Below are positions 8,762-18,235 of a DNA stretch of 64,000 bases, one piece after another. This DNA comes from Sphingomonas morindae (lineage in GTDB: Bacteria > Pseudomonadota > Alphaproteobacteria > Sphingomonadales > Sphingomonadaceae). The notes beneath the pieces are model-generated. The model did no database searches. It saw only the letters and a program-made list of their open reading frames with translations, and was not told the origin of the DNA. The stretch spans positions 1,258,501 to 1,322,500 of the forward strand of contig NZ_CP084930.1 of NCBI RefSeq assembly GCF_023822065.1. The letters are read 5' to 3'. The position numbers were made by a program, and so were the translations under genes. Each line of letters opens with the position of its first letter. Position 1 is the first letter of the stretch.

Positions 8762-9433
8762 ATGTGGCAACTCTACCAATTCCCGCTCTGCCCCTTTTCC
8801 CGCAAAGTCCGGCTGATGCTCGGCGAAAAGGGAGTCGGCTACGAGCTGGTCCGCGAATCGCCCTGGCAGCGGCGCGACGAATTTCTCCACCTCAATCCGG
8901 CCGGGCAGACGCCCGTCATGGTGCAGGGCGCGCTCGCCCTGAGCGATTCCTCGGCGATCTGCGAATATTTCGAGGAGGTGATCGAGAAGGCGCCGATGCT
9001 GGGGGGCGATGCCGCCGCCCGCGCCGAGATCCGCCGCCTCGTCGCCTGGTTCGACGAGAAATTCTATGGCGAGGTGGTGGCGCCGCTGATGCACGAGCGG
9101 ATGCTCAAGCGCATCGTCCACCGCGCCTCGCCCGACGCCAAGGCGCTGCGCGACGCGATGCGCCAGGCCAATGCGCATATGGATTATGTCGACTGGCTGC
9201 TCGATCACCGGCGCTGGCTGGGCGGCCCCGTGCTGAGCCTCGCCGATCTCGCCGCCGCCGCGCATATCTCGGTGGCGGATTATCTCGGCGGCATCGACTG
9301 GCGCGGCCACGATCAGACCAAGCAATGGTATTCAGGGCTCAAGAGCCGCCCCAGCTTCCGCCCGCTGCTGGCCGAGCGGATGGAGGTGATCGGCCCGCCG
9401 GCCCATTATGACAAGGTGGATTTCGGGGAATGA
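8762..9433 (+). CDS. glutathione S-transferase family protein
   Basis: This 223-residue protein has the two-domain GST layout. The N-terminal thioredoxin-like half begins MWQLYQFPLCPFSRKVRLML, with Cys and Ser near the catalytic position. It includes the cis-Pro/Ser glutathione-binding segment NPAGQTPVM followed by DSSAICEYFEE. The C-terminal half is helical, with the DWLLDHRRWLGG and SLADLAAAAHISVADYL pattern. Cytosolic GSTs conjugate or reduce electrophiles with glutathione; the substrate here cannot be told. Its stop overlaps the ATG of the POT transporter as ATGA, so the two are co-transcribed. Confidence 0.9.
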   Translation: MWQLYQFPLCPFSRKVRLMLGEKGVGYELVRESPWQRRDEFLHLNPAGQTPVMVQGALALSDSSAICEYFEEVIEKAPMLGGDAAARAEIRRLVAWFDEKFYGEVVAPLMHERMLKRIVHRASPDAKALRDAMRQANAHMDYVDWLLDHRRWLGGPVLSLADLAAAAHISVADYLGGIDWRGHDQTKQWYSGLKSRPSFRPLLAERMEVIGPPAHYDKVDFGE

Positions 9434-10806
9434 GCGAAGAGGCGCGCCGGGCGGATACCGGCTTTCTCGGGCACCCGCGCGGCCTCGCCATTCTCTCCTT
9501 TTCCGAAGCCTGGGAGCGTTTCTCCTATTACGGCATGCAGGCGCTGCTGGTCCTCTACATGACCCAGCATCTGCTGCTCGCCGGCCATGTCGAGCAGGTT
9601 TGGGGCTTCGCGCCCTTCCGGCGGCTGCTCGAGGCGGCGCATGGCCCGCTCTCGCCGGCCGCGCTCGCCTCCAACATCTTCGGCCTCTATGCCGGGCTCG
9701 TCTATCTCACCCCGATCGCGGGCGGGCTGCTGGCGGATCGCGTGATCGGCAAGACCCGCGCGGTGACCCTGGGCGGCCTGCTGATGGCGGCGGGCCATTT
9801 CCTGATGGCCTTCGAGGCGAGCTTCCTGCCCGCGCTGCTGTGCCTGCTGATCGGCGTGGGCTGCTTCAAGGGCAATATCGCGAGCCAGGTCGGCGATCTC
9901 TACGCGCCGGACGATCTTCGCCGCGCCGATGCCTTTCAGGTCTATATGCTGGGCATCCAGATCGCGGTGATCGTCTCGCCGCTGGTCTGCGGCACGCTGG
10001 GCGAAACCGTGGGCTGGCACTGGGGCTTCGGTGCCGCCGGCGTGGGCATGCTGATCGGGCTGCTCATCTATCTGGGCGGCCGCCGCTGGCTGCCCGCCGA
10101 TCCCGCGCCCCGTGCCGGCCGGGTCGCGGCGCGGGCCCCGCTCGCCCGCGAGGAACGGCGGACGATCGCGCTGCTGGTGGCGCTGCTCCCCGCGCTGGCG
10201 CTGGCGGCGCTGGGCAATCAGCAGATCTTCAACGCCTATCTCATCTGGGGCGAGAGCCATTACCAGCTCGTCCTGGGCGGCCGGACGATGCCGATCACCT
10301 GGCTCATCTCGCTCGACGCCTTCATCTCCACCGGCTGCATGGCGGCGTCGGTGGGCTTCTGGCGGCTCTGGGCGCGGCGCTTCCCCGAGCCGCAGGAGAT
10401 CACCAAGCTGGCGATCGGCACGCTGATCTCGGCCGCCGGGCCGGCGCTGCTCGCGGCGCTTTCGGTGAGCGGACACCGCGCCAGCCTGGGCTGGGCGATC
10501 GCCTTCCACCTGCTCAACGATATCGGCTTCGCCAATGTCTTTCCCGTCGGCCTGGCGCTCTATTCCCGCGCCGCGCCGCGCGCGATCGGGGGCACGATCA
10601 TCGCCGTCCATTATCTCTATCTGTTCGCCGCCAATCTGATCGTGGGCTGGCTCGGCGGCCTGTACGAGACGATGGGGGCGGCGCGCTTCTGGCTTATCCA
10701 TTGCGGGCTGATGCTGATCGCGGCGGCGGTGCTGTTCGGCGCGCGGATCGCCTTTGGCCGGCTGCTGGCGCCGGGCGCGCGCGCCGGCCTGACGCGGCGG
10801 GCCTGA
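9430..10806 (+). CDS. POT/PTR2 family proton-coupled peptide transporter
   Basis: This 458-residue major facilitator protein belongs to the proton-dependent oligopeptide transporter family, which imports di- and tripeptides with protons. The N-terminal family motif is clear: EAWERFSYYGMQALLVLYM, carrying the ExxERFxYY signature. It is followed by YAGLVYLTPIAGGLLADRVI and GCFKGNIASQVGDLY, the second POT signature region. About 12-14 membrane helices are visible. It overlaps the preceding GST gene by 4 bases. It converges on cyoD, with an inverted repeat between them. Substrate specificity, peptide or other, cannot be decided from sequence. Confidence 0.9.
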   Translation: MSEEARRADTGFLGHPRGLAILSFSEAWERFSYYGMQALLVLYMTQHLLLAGHVEQVWGFAPFRRLLEAAHGPLSPAALASNIFGLYAGLVYLTPIAGGLLADRVIGKTRAVTLGGLLMAAGHFLMAFEASFLPALLCLLIGVGCFKGNIASQVGDLYAPDDLRRADAFQVYMLGIQIAVIVSPLVCGTLGETVGWHWGFGAAGVGMLIGLLIYLGGRRWLPADPAPRAGRVAARAPLAREERRTIALLVALLPALALAALGNQQIFNAYLIWGESHYQLVLGGRTMPITWLISLDAFISTGCMAASVGFWRLWARRFPEPQEITKLAIGTLISAAGPALLAALSVSGHRASLGWAIAFHLLNDIGFANVFPVGLALYSRAAPRAIGGTIIAVHYLYLFAANLIVGWLGGLYETMGAARFWLIHCGLMLIAAAVLFGARIAFGRLLAPGARAGLTRRA

Positions 10807-10816
10807 CGCACACGCA

Positions 10817-10853
10817 AACGGGGCGGAGGCGCCGCGCGCGCCCCCGCCCCGTT
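10817..10853. terminator. possible bidirectional terminator between POT gene and cyoD
   Basis: AACGGGGCGG (10817-10826) and CCGCCCCGTT (10844-10853) are perfect 10-base inverted repeats between two convergent genes. There is no clear T-run on either strand, so intrinsic termination is only likely, not certain. Confidence 0.45.
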
Positions 10854-10873
10854 CCGTGTCCGCCCGCTGCGCC

Positions 10874-11296
10874 TCAGCGCTGGGTGGGGATAGCCATGCT
10901 CTTGATGTCGGTCGTCATCATCATGCCGCCCGGCGTCATATTCTGGTTGAGATGGGCCATGATCCAGATCGAGCCCACGATCACCAGCAGCACGATCAGC
11001 ACGCCGAAGGCCAGCGCCATGACGTTGTTGGTGTTGTCAGGGCCGGTGGTGATGTGGAGGAAGAAGGCGAGATGGACGCCCATCTGCGCCACCGCCAGCA
11101 CCAGCAGCGCCACCGGAATGCTCGGCCCCCAGACATCGCGGCTCTGGGCGAAATAGAAGGAGGCGATGGTCAGCACCGTCGCCAGCACCAGACCGATCAC
11201 ATAGCCGCGAATGCCTTCGCCGACGCCGGAATGGCCGTGATGCTCGTCACCCGGGGCAAGATCGCCCGGCGCGGAATCATGGATGTCAGCGGACAT
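10874..11296 (-). CDS. cyoD: cytochrome o ubiquinol oxidase subunit IV
   Basis: This small membrane subunit, 140 residues, of the bo3-type quinol oxidase has three hydrophobic helices (IGLVLATVLTIASFYFA, IPVALLVLAVAQMGVHLAFF, VMALAFGVLIVLLVIVGSIW). The soluble N-terminus is rich in His and Asp. The motif AQMGVHLAFFLHI is typical of the family. In E. coli subunit IV helps assembly of the catalytic subunit. The start ATG at 11296 overlaps the cyoC stop by one base (TGATG). It is the last gene of the operon; the usual heme O synthase gene cyoE does not follow it here. Confidence 0.93.
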   Translation of the reverse strand: MSADIHDSAPGDLAPGDEHHGHSGVGEGIRGYVIGLVLATVLTIASFYFAQSRDVWGPSIPVALLVLAVAQMGVHLAFFLHITTGPDNTNNVMALAFGVLIVLLVIVGSIWIMAHLNQNMTPGGMMMTTDIKSMAIPTQR

Positions 11297-12021
11297 CAGG
11301 CGGCTCCCATGAGATAGACGATCGTGAACACGGCGACCCAGATGATGTCGAGCGCGTGCCAGAACAGGTTGAAGCAGAGCAGCCGGCGCATGATGTTGAC
11401 GCGGAAGCCCTTGGCCCAGATCTGCGCCATCATCGTCGCCAGCCAGAGCAGGCCGGTGGCGACATGGAGGCCGTGGCAGCCGACCAGCGTGAAGAAGGCC
11501 GAGAGGAAGGCCGAGCGCGACGGGCCATTGCCCTCCGCCACCAGCTTGCCGAACTCATGCACCTCCATGCCGAGGAAGCCGAGCCCGAACAGCCCGGTGA
11601 CGAGCAGCCCGATCTGCGTCCACATCATGTTGCGCTGGTCCGCCGCGATCGCCGCGAGGCCGCAGGCGAAGCTGGAGGCGAGCAGCAGCGCGGTTTCCAC
11701 GCCGACATAGGGAATGTCGAAGATCTGCGCGCCCGACGGGCCACCCGCCGTCGCCCCCGACAGCACCGCATAGGCGGCGAAGAAGGAGGAGAACATGATG
11801 ATGTCGGACAGCAGGAAGATCCAGAAGCCGTAGCCGACGATGATCCGCTTGGACGCGGGGCCACCCTCGCCATGGCCGGTGGCCTCGCCGCCGCCATGGC
11901 CATGGCCATGGCCGTGCCCATGGCCGCGATGGCGATGGCCAAGCTTGTTGGGATCCTCCTCGCGCCGGCGATGGCTGTTATATTCGCGCGACGCGGGCGC
12001 GTTGGCGGACGGTCCGATCAT
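11296..12021 (-). CDS. cyoC: cytochrome o ubiquinol oxidase subunit III with His-rich N-terminus
   Basis: This subunit III of the terminal quinol oxidase has 241 residues and five predicted membrane helices. They are recognisable from [33 protein letters not shown], the central [19 protein letters not shown] and the C-terminal [19 protein letters not shown]. The start at 12021 is supported by AGGAG seven bases upstream and by its ATGA overlap with the cyoB stop. Residues 17-51 form an unusual hydrophilic tail with eight histidines between positions 29 and 50, mostly Gly-His repeats. That segment is not needed for the fold and could bind metal ions; the role is inferred. Confidence 0.94.
   Translation of the reverse strand: MIGPSANAPASREYNSHRRREEDPNKLGHRHRGHGHGHGHGHGGGEATGHGEGGPASKRIIVGYGFWIFLLSDIIMFSSFFAAYAVLSGATAGGPSGAQIFDIPYVGVETALLLASSFACGLAAIAADQRNMMWTQIGLLVTGLFGLGFLGMEVHEFGKLVAEGNGPSRSAFLSAFFTLVGCHGLHVATGLLWLATMMAQIWAKGFRVNIMRRLLCFNLFWHALDIIWVAVFTIVYLMGAA
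11891..11940 (-). repeat. short tandem repeat coding for Gly-His units in cyoC
   Basis: A 6-base unit (GGCCAT on the coding strand, with variants) is repeated through this stretch. It encodes alternating Gly and His, plus His-Arg, near the CyoC N-terminus. Such repeats can change copy number by slippage in steps of six bases, which keeps the frame. Confidence 0.7.
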
Positions 12022-14024
12022 GCCGGCTGCTCCTGGTCGGCAAAGAGCCATTTCTCGCGGGCGGCGCGGCGGGCGCGGTCGATACGGGCGACCTCCTCCA
12101 CCGGCACCTCATATTCGTCGTGATCGCGCCAGGCGAAGACGATGAAGGTGATGAAGGCGCCGACCAGCCCGACGATCACCAGCCACCAAATGTGCCAGAT
12201 CAGGGCGAAGCCGCAGATCGTAGCGAAAAAGGCGCAGATGAAGCCGGTGGGCGAGTTGAGCGGCATCTCGATCGGCTCATATTCGGGCTCGGCGTGCAGG
12301 CGCTGCTGGTCGAGCGCGGTCTGCTTGATGCCCCAATAGGCCTCCTCGTCCTCCACATTGTACATGACGGCGAAGTTGAAGGCGGGCGGGGGCGAGGGCG
12401 TCGCCCATTCCAGGCTGCGGCCGTCCCAGGGATCGCCGGTCAGGTCGCGACGCTGGTCGCGGGTGCGGATCGAGACCACCAGCTGGATGATCTGGCAGGC
12501 GATGCCGCAGGCGATGATGAGCGCGCCGACGCCCGCCAGCAGCGTCCAGGGATGCCATTCGGCCACGTCGAAGCGCTGCATGCGCCGGGTCATGCCGAGC
12601 AGGCCCAGCACATAGAGCGGCATGAAGGCGACATAGAAGCCCACCAGCCAGAGCCAGAAGGCCCGCTTGCCCCAGGTCTCGTCGAGCGTGAAGCCGAAGG
12701 CCTTGGGGAACCAGTAGGTATAGCCCGCGAACACGCCAAACAGCACGCCGCCGATGATGACATTGTGGAAGTGGGCGACGAGGAAGAGCGAGTTGTGCAG
12801 CACGAAATCGGCGGGCGGCACGGCGAGCAGCACGCCGGTCATGCCGCCGATGATGAAGGTGCAGATGAACCCGACCGACCACAGCATCGGCGTGGTGAAG
12901 CGGATCCGGCCGCCATACATGGTGAAGAGCCAGTTGAACACCTTCACGCCCGTGGGCACGGCGATGATCATGGTGGCGATGCCGAACACCGCGTTCACGT
13001 CCGCGCCGGCGCCCATGGTGAAGAAATGGTGCAGCCAGACGAGGAAGGAGAGGATGCAGATCGCCATGGTGGCGAGCACCATCGAGCGATAGCCGAACAG
13101 CGGCTTGCCCGAGAAGGTGGAGACCACCTCGGAGAAGACGCCGAAGGCGGGCAGCACCAGGATATACACCTCGGGATGGCCCCAGGCCCAGATGAGGTTC
13201 ATGAACATCATCATGTTGCCGCCGGCTTCGTTGGTGAAGAAGTGGAAGCCGAGGTAACGGTCGAGGCTGAGCATCGCGAGCGTCGCGGTGAGGATCGGGA
13301 AGGCCGCGACGATCAGCAGGTTCGACGCCAGCGTCGTCCAGCAGAACACGGGCATGCGCAGATAGCTCATGCCGGGCGCGCGCATCTTGAGCACGGTCGT
13401 CACGAGATTTATCCCGGACATCAATGTGCCTATGCCGGATATCTGCAAGGCCCAGTTGTAATAGTCCACGCCGACGCCGGGCGAATAGGCCAGCTCCGAC
13501 AGCGGCGGATAGGGCAGCCAGCCGGTCCGCGCGAATTCGCCGACCACCAGCGCGATGTTGATGAGCAGCGCGCCCGTCGCCGTCAGCCAGAAGCTGACCG
13601 AGTTGAGCGTCGGGAAGGCCACATCGCGCACGCCGAGCTGGAGCGGCATGACGAAGTTCATCAGGCCGATCACGAAGGGCATGGCGACGAAGAAGATCAT
13701 GATCGTCCCGTGGGCCGAAAAGATCTGGTCGTAATGCTCGGGCTCAAGGAAGCCGGGGGCGCGATAGGCCAGCGCCTGCTGCGAGCGCATCAGCAGCGCG
13801 TCGACAAAGCCGCGCAGCAGCATCACTGCCGCGAGCAGGCAGTACATCACGCCGATCCGCTTGTGATCGACGGAGGTGATCCATTCGCGCCACAGATAGG
13901 GCCAGAAGCCCGCCTTGGTCACCCAGAGCAGGATGGCGACCACGGCGAGGATCATCCCCGCCGAGGCGACCATGTCGATCGGATTGTGGATCGGGATCGC
14001 CGCCCAAGTCAGTTTACCGAACAT
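12018..14024 (-). CDS. cyoB: cytochrome o ubiquinol oxidase subunit I
   Basis: This catalytic subunit of the heme-copper quinol oxidase reduces oxygen to water at the heme-Cu centre and pumps protons. The 668-residue length matches E. coli CyoB. The heme-copper core is intact: [10 protein letters not shown] (low-spin heme ligand helix), [17 protein letters not shown] (CuB His and cross-linked Tyr), WLHHFFTMG and [13 protein letters not shown] (heme ligands). The extra N- and C-terminal helices typical of bo3 oxidases are present. The start at 14024 overlaps the end of cyoA by 11 bases, and its stop overlaps cyoC as ATGA. Confidence 0.97.
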   Translation of the reverse strand: MFGKLTWAAIPIHNPIDMVASAGMILAVVAILLWVTKAGFWPYLWREWITSVDHKRIGVMYCLLAAVMLLRGFVDALLMRSQQALAYRAPGFLEPEHYDQIFSAHGTIMIFFVAMPFVIGLMNFVMPLQLGVRDVAFPTLNSVSFWLTATGALLINIALVVGEFARTGWLPYPPLSELAYSPGVGVDYYNWALQISGIGTLMSGINLVTTVLKMRAPGMSYLRMPVFCWTTLASNLLIVAAFPILTATLAMLSLDRYLGFHFFTNEAGGNMMMFMNLIWAWGHPEVYILVLPAFGVFSEVVSTFSGKPLFGYRSMVLATMAICILSFLVWLHHFFTMGAGADVNAVFGIATMIIAVPTGVKVFNWLFTMYGGRIRFTTPMLWSVGFICTFIIGGMTGVLLAVPPADFVLHNSLFLVAHFHNVIIGGVLFGVFAGYTYWFPKAFGFTLDETWGKRAFWLWLVGFYVAFMPLYVLGLLGMTRRMQRFDVAEWHPWTLLAGVGALIIACGIACQIIQLVVSIRTRDQRRDLTGDPWDGRSLEWATPSPPPAFNFAVMYNVEDEEAYWGIKQTALDQQRLHAEPEYEPIEMPLNSPTGFICAFFATICGFALIWHIWWLVIVGLVGAFITFIVFAWRDHDEYEVPVEEVARIDRARRAAREKWLFADQEQPA

Positions 14025-14946
14025 CGCCTTCGCTCCCCACCGGGCTGACGCTCATCGGACGGACGGACGGATCGGGCTCGCCGAGCTTGGGTCCGGGCGC
14101 CGGAGGTATTTTCTGCATGAGCACCGCATTGAAAAGTTGTGGCTGGACGGCCCCGAAGGACATGGGCGGATTGTCGGCGCTCTGCTGCGCCAGCTGCCAG
14201 TAGCGCTGCGCGCTGAGCGCCTCGCCCTTGCCCTTGGTGCCGGACACCCAGGCGCCGAACTGCGCCGCCGGCACCGCGTCGACAAAGAATTGCATGCCGG
14301 GGAAGCCATCGCCGCTGAAATGCGCCGAGCGGCCATAATAGCGCCCGGGCTTGTCAGCCTGGAGGTGGAGCTGGGTGTCCATCCCGTTCATGGAATAGAT
14401 CATCGAGCCCAGCCGCGGCACGAAAAAGGCGTTCATCACGCTCGCCGAGGTGATGTGGAAATTGATCGGCGTGCCCGCCGGCACCACCAGATGGTTGACC
14501 GTGGCGATCCCCTGATCCGGGTAGATGAACAGCCATTTCCAGTCGAGCGACACGACCTGCACCGTCAGCGGCTGGACGCCGGGCTTGGCGGGCAGCGGCT
14601 TGCCGGGATCGAGATCGTGGCTGCTGATCCAGGTCATGCCGCCGAGGAAGAGGATCACCAGAATGGGGATGGACCAGACCACCGCCTCGACCCGGCCCGA
14701 ATAGGCGAAATCGGGCAGGTAGCGCGCCTTGGTGTTGGATGCGCGGAACCACCAGGCGAAACCCAGCGTCGCGATGATCGTCGGGACGACGATCAGCAGC
14801 ATGACCGCCAGGCTGTTCACCAGGATCTTCTTCTCGTCGGCGCCGATCGGCCCGGCCGGATCGAGGATCTGGCCGCACCCGGCCAGCACCACCAGAGGTG
14901 CAAGCGCCAGCGACGCGCGAAGCGACCGCCGCCAAAGCCCGTTCAT
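14014..14946 (-). CDS. cyoA: cytochrome o ubiquinol oxidase subunit II (lipoprotein)
   Basis: This is subunit II of the bo3-type quinol oxidase. From the ATG at 14946, preceded by GAAGGGAGGG, it has a lipoprotein signal ending in LVVLAGC with Cys24 as the lipidated residue. Two membrane helices and a periplasmic cupredoxin domain of about 200 residues follow. The copper-A ligand pattern of cytochrome c oxidases is absent: the place of CxxxC reads [14 protein letters not shown]. This marks it as a quinol oxidase. It is the first gene of cyoABCD and starts 92 bases after the stop of the TreS-maltokinase gene on the same strand, so it may have its own promoter or read-through. Confidence 0.95.
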   Translation of the reverse strand: MNGLWRRSLRASLALAPLVVLAGCGQILDPAGPIGADEKKILVNSLAVMLLIVVPTIIATLGFAWWFRASNTKARYLPDFAYSGRVEAVVWSIPILVILFLGGMTWISSHDLDPGKPLPAKPGVQPLTVQVVSLDWKWLFIYPDQGIATVNHLVVPAGTPINFHITSASVMNAFFVPRLGSMIYSMNGMDTQLHLQADKPGRYYGRSAHFSGDGFPGMQFFVDAVPAAQFGAWVSGTKGKGEALSAQRYWQLAQQSADNPPMSFGAVQPQLFNAVLMQKIPPAPGPKLGEPDPSVRPMSVSPVGSEGDVR

Positions 14947-15037
14947 GCGATACCCTCCCTTCGGCCCAGAGCGCTCAAATGACGAACACCGTCTAGCGTT
15001 CCACGGCGGCGCCGAAACTATCTTCGTTAAGTACGAT

Positions 15038-18000
15038 TCAGCCACCGGCCGCCCCTAGCAGCATCCGCGCCACCCGGGCCAGCCCCGCGATCGGCACGCC
15101 GATCCAGTCGGGCCGGTTGGCGGCTTCGTAGCGCACTTCATAGGCCGCCTTGTCGATGAGATACAGCTGGAGCAGCGCGCCGATCTCGGGCTCGCTCTCG
15201 CCGGTATAGCCGGTCAGGAAGGTGCGCTGCGCGCGCACCCGGAAATCGGCGTAGCGCTCGTCGGTCCGCACCGCCTCGGCATCGGCCTCCGCCGGGCGCT
15301 GCCGCTGGGCGACGGCGGTGGCATAGGCGAAGGAGCGCAGCACGCCCGCCACGTCGCGCAGCGGATGGTCCTTGGCGCGGCGCTCGGCCAGGCTGCGTGC
15401 GGGCTCGCCCTCGAAATCGATCAGCATGATGTCGCTGCCCGTCACCAGCATCTGGCCGAGATGAAGGTCGCCATGGATGCGGGTGCGATATTCGCCCTTG
15501 GCCAGCCGCGCCGCCGCGCGCAGATGCGCGACGATGGCCTGGTGCTGGTCGCGCAGGAAGGCGGCATCGTCCAGCGTGTCCGCCAGCGCGGCGATCGGTT
15601 CCAGCGCCGCCTCGAAGCCGGCCACCACGCGATCCGCCAGCGCCCCCGCCTCGGCCGCGCCGAAGGGTTCGGGGGCGAAGGCGGCATCGTCGGTCGGCCG
15701 CGCCAGAACGCGATGCATCTCCGCCAGCCGCCGCCCCAGCGTGCAGGCGAAATTCTCGTAATTGGCGAGGCTGTCCTCGTCGTCGCTCGCCAGCCGGTCG
15801 AGCACGCCGAGCGTCCATTCCCAGCCATCGCCCTGGTTGTGGACATAGGCCTGGGCAAGCATCACCACGCTCTCCTCGCCGCCTTCCACCAGCCGCGCAT
15901 CGCCCAGCACCGCCGGCACATGGGCGAAGCCGCCGGCGGTGAGATAGCGCACCATCTCGATCTCGGGATGGATGCCGGGCGTGATCTTGCGCAGCAGCTT
16001 GAGCACCGCCGCCTCGCCGATCAGCAGCGTGCTGTTCGACTGTTCGGCCGAAAGCCAGTGCGGCGGGGTTTCGGGATCGATCGCGAAGCCCTCATAATGG
16101 GTGAAGCGCAGCCGGCCCTCGCCGCCGGTCGGCAGGTCGGCGCCGTCGCGCATCGCCTCGACCATCCGGCCGGCGAAGGCGTTGACCGCGAAGCCGTCGG
16201 TCAGCAGCCCCACGGTGCGTCCGCGCCGCACCCGCGCCAGCGCGAGATTGGAGGCGTAGCGGCCCGGCTGCTCGCCTTCCCAGACAATGCCGAAGGGCAG
16301 CATGTAGCGGCCCGTGCCCGATCCGGTCTCCACCTCGATCGCGGCGAGCAGCAGGTCGGGCTCGTTCGGCACCGCCGCCGACCAGGCCAGCCGGGTCGCG
16401 ACGATCGCCTCGTCCTTGGCGCCGAACCAGCGCCGCTGCGGCACATAGGCGGGGAGTATGTCCTTCTCGAGCACGCCGCGATTGGCGCCGAGCGCGATAT
16501 CCGCCAGCGCCGGACGCAGTACGAAGGTATAGCGCTCAATCTCCAGCCCCGGCGCGGTGGAGGCCCATTCCGGCCCCTCCCCGGCATCGGCGAGGCGGAA
16601 CCAGTAGAAGCCGTAAGGCGGCAGCGTCAGCATGTAAGGAAGCTGTCCGATCGGCGGGAAGGCGGCGCCGCCCGTCATCTCCACCGGCACCCGCCCCTCG
16701 AACTCGGGCATCATCAGCTCGACCGCCTGGGCGGTGCGGCTGAGATTGGCGACGCACAGGATCGCCTCCTCCTCATATTCGCGGAAATAGGCGAGCACCT
16801 TGCGGTTGGCGGGACGGAGGAAGCGCTGCGCGCCGCGTCCGAAGGCGCGATGCTGGCCGCGCACCGCCAGCATGCGCTTGGTCCAGTTGAGCGGCGAGTG
16901 GCGGTCCACCTGCTGGGCTTCGACGTTGATCGTCTGATAGCCGTAGAGCGGATCCATGATCGGCGGCAGGGTGAGCGCCGCCGGATCGGCGCGGCTGAAG
17001 CCGCCATTGCGATCCATCGACCATTGCATCGGCGTGCGGACGCCATCGCGATCGCCCAGATAGATATTGTCGCCCATGCCGATCTCGTCGCCATAATAGA
17101 GCACGGGCGTGCCGGGCATGGAGAGCAGCAGCGCGTTCATCAGCTCGATGCGGCGGCGGTCGCGCTCCATCAGCGGCGCCAGCCGGCGACGAATGCCGAG
17201 ATTGATCCGCGCCCGCCGGTCCGAGGCATAGGTGTTCCACAGATAGTCGCGCTCGGCGTCGGTCACCATCTCGAGCGTCAGCTCGTCATGGTTGCGCAGG
17301 AAGATCGCCCATTGGCAGGTTTCCGGAATGTCCGGCGTCTGGCGCATGATGTCGGTGATCGGGAAGCGATCCTCCTGCGCCACCGCCATGTACATGCGCG
17401 GCATCAGCGGGAAGTGGAACGCCATATGGCATTCGTCCGCGCGTTCGCCGAAATATTGCTGCGTATCCTCGGGCCACATATTGGCCTCGGCCAGCAGCAT
17501 CTTGCCCGGCCACTTGGCATCCAGATGCGTGCGGATCTTGCGCAGCACCTCGTGCGTCTCGGGCAGATTCTCGTTGGAGGTGCCGTCGCGCTCGATCAGA
17601 TACGGGATGGCGTCGAGCCGCAGCCCATCCACGCCCGCCTCGCACCAGAAATCCATCACCGAAAGCACCTCCCGCAGCACGGCGGGATTGTCGAAATTGA
17701 GGTCCGGCTGATGCGAATAGAAGCGGTGCCAATAATAGGCACCGGCTTCCTCGTCCCAGGTCCAGTTGGATTTCTCGGTATCGAGGAAGATGATGCGCGT
17801 GCCGGAATAGAGCTTGTCGTTATCGGACCAGACATAGAAATCGCGTTCGGGGCTGCCCGGGGGCGCCCGGCGCGCGGCCTGGAACCAGGGATGCTGATCC
17901 GATGTGTGGTTGATCACCAGCTCGGTGATGACCCGGATATTGCGCGCATGCGCCGCGGCAATGAACGCGCGCGCGCTCTCCATCGTACCGTAATCCGCCG

Positions 18001-18235
18001 AAACGTCGCGATATTCGGCGATGTCATAGCCATCGTCCCGGCGCGGGCTGGGATAGAAGGGCAGGAGCCAGATCGCCGTCACGCCGAGATCGGCGATATA
18101 GTCCAGCTTCTCGAGCAGGCCCTCGAAATCGCCGATGCCGTCATTATTGGCATCGAAGAAGCTCTTCACATGGAGCTGGTAGATCACCGCATCCTTGTAC
18201 CAGAGCGGATCGTCGGCGCGGGGCAGATCGGTCAT
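15038..18235 (-). CDS. treS: trehalose synthase-maltokinase fusion (TreS-Pep2/Mak)
   Basis: This 1065-residue bifunctional enzyme has two parts. The N-terminal half (about 1-545) is a GH13 trehalose synthase that interconverts trehalose and maltose. It carries [18 protein letters not shown] with the nucleophile Asp, [11 protein letters not shown] with the acid Glu, and [12 protein letters not shown]. The C-terminal half (about 590-1065) is a maltokinase with the aminoglycoside-phosphotransferase-like loop [11 protein letters not shown] at about residue 921 and IDFEGEP. It would make maltose 1-phosphate from maltose and ATP. The product is the substrate of GlgE, encoded immediately upstream with a 4-base overlap, so flux from trehalose to alpha-glucan is built into one transcript. 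TreS-Mak fusions are known in other bacteria. Confidence 0.95.
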   Translation of the reverse strand: MTDLPRADDPLWYKDAVIYQLHVKSFFDANNDGIGDFEGLLEKLDYIADLGVTAIWLLPFYPSPRRDDGYDIAEYRDVSADYGTMESARAFIAAAHARNIRVITELVINHTSDQHPWFQAARRAPPGSPERDFYVWSDNDKLYSGTRIIFLDTEKSNWTWDEEAGAYYWHRFYSHQPDLNFDNPAVLREVLSVMDFWCEAGVDGLRLDAIPYLIERDGTSNENLPETHEVLRKIRTHLDAKWPGKMLLAEANMWPEDTQQYFGERADECHMAFHFPLMPRMYMAVAQEDRFPITDIMRQTPDIPETCQWAIFLRNHDELTLEMVTDAERDYLWNTYASDRRARINLGIRRRLAPLMERDRRRIELMNALLLSMPGTPVLYYGDEIGMGDNIYLGDRDGVRTPMQWSMDRNGGFSRADPAALTLPPIMDPLYGYQTINVEAQQVDRHSPLNWTKRMLAVRGQHRAFGRGAQRFLRPANRKVLAYFREYEEEAILCVANLSRTAQAVELMMPEFEGRVPVEMTGGAAFPPIGQLPYMLTLPPYGFYWFRLADAGEGPEWASTAPGLEIERYTFVLRPALADIALGANRGVLEKDILPAYVPQRRWFGAKDEAIVATRLAWSAAVPNEPDLLLAAIEVETGSGTGRYMLPFGIVWEGEQPGRYASNLALARVRRGRTVGLLTDGFAVNAFAGRMVEAMRDGADLPTGGEGRLRFTHYEGFAIDPETPPHWLSAEQSNSTLLIGEAAVLKLLRKITPGIHPEIEMVRYLTAGGFAHVPAVLGDARLVEGGEESVVMLAQAYVHNQGDGWEWTLGVLDRLASDDEDSLANYENFACTLGRRLAEMHRVLARPTDDAAFAPEPFGAAEAGALADRVVAGFEAALEPIAALADTLDDAAFLRDQHQAIVAHLRAAARLAKGEYRTRIHGDLHLGQMLVTGSDIMLIDFEGEPARSLAERRAKDHPLRDVAGVLRSFAYATAVAQRQRPAEADAEAVRTDERYADFRVRAQRTFLTGYTGESEPEIGALLQLYLIDKAAYEVRYEAANRPDWIGVPIAGLARVARMLLGAAGG

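Noticed and set aside
12120-14048. A long plus-strand open frame opposite cyoB
   Set aside because: It has no family pattern and lies over the conserved cytochrome oxidase subunit.
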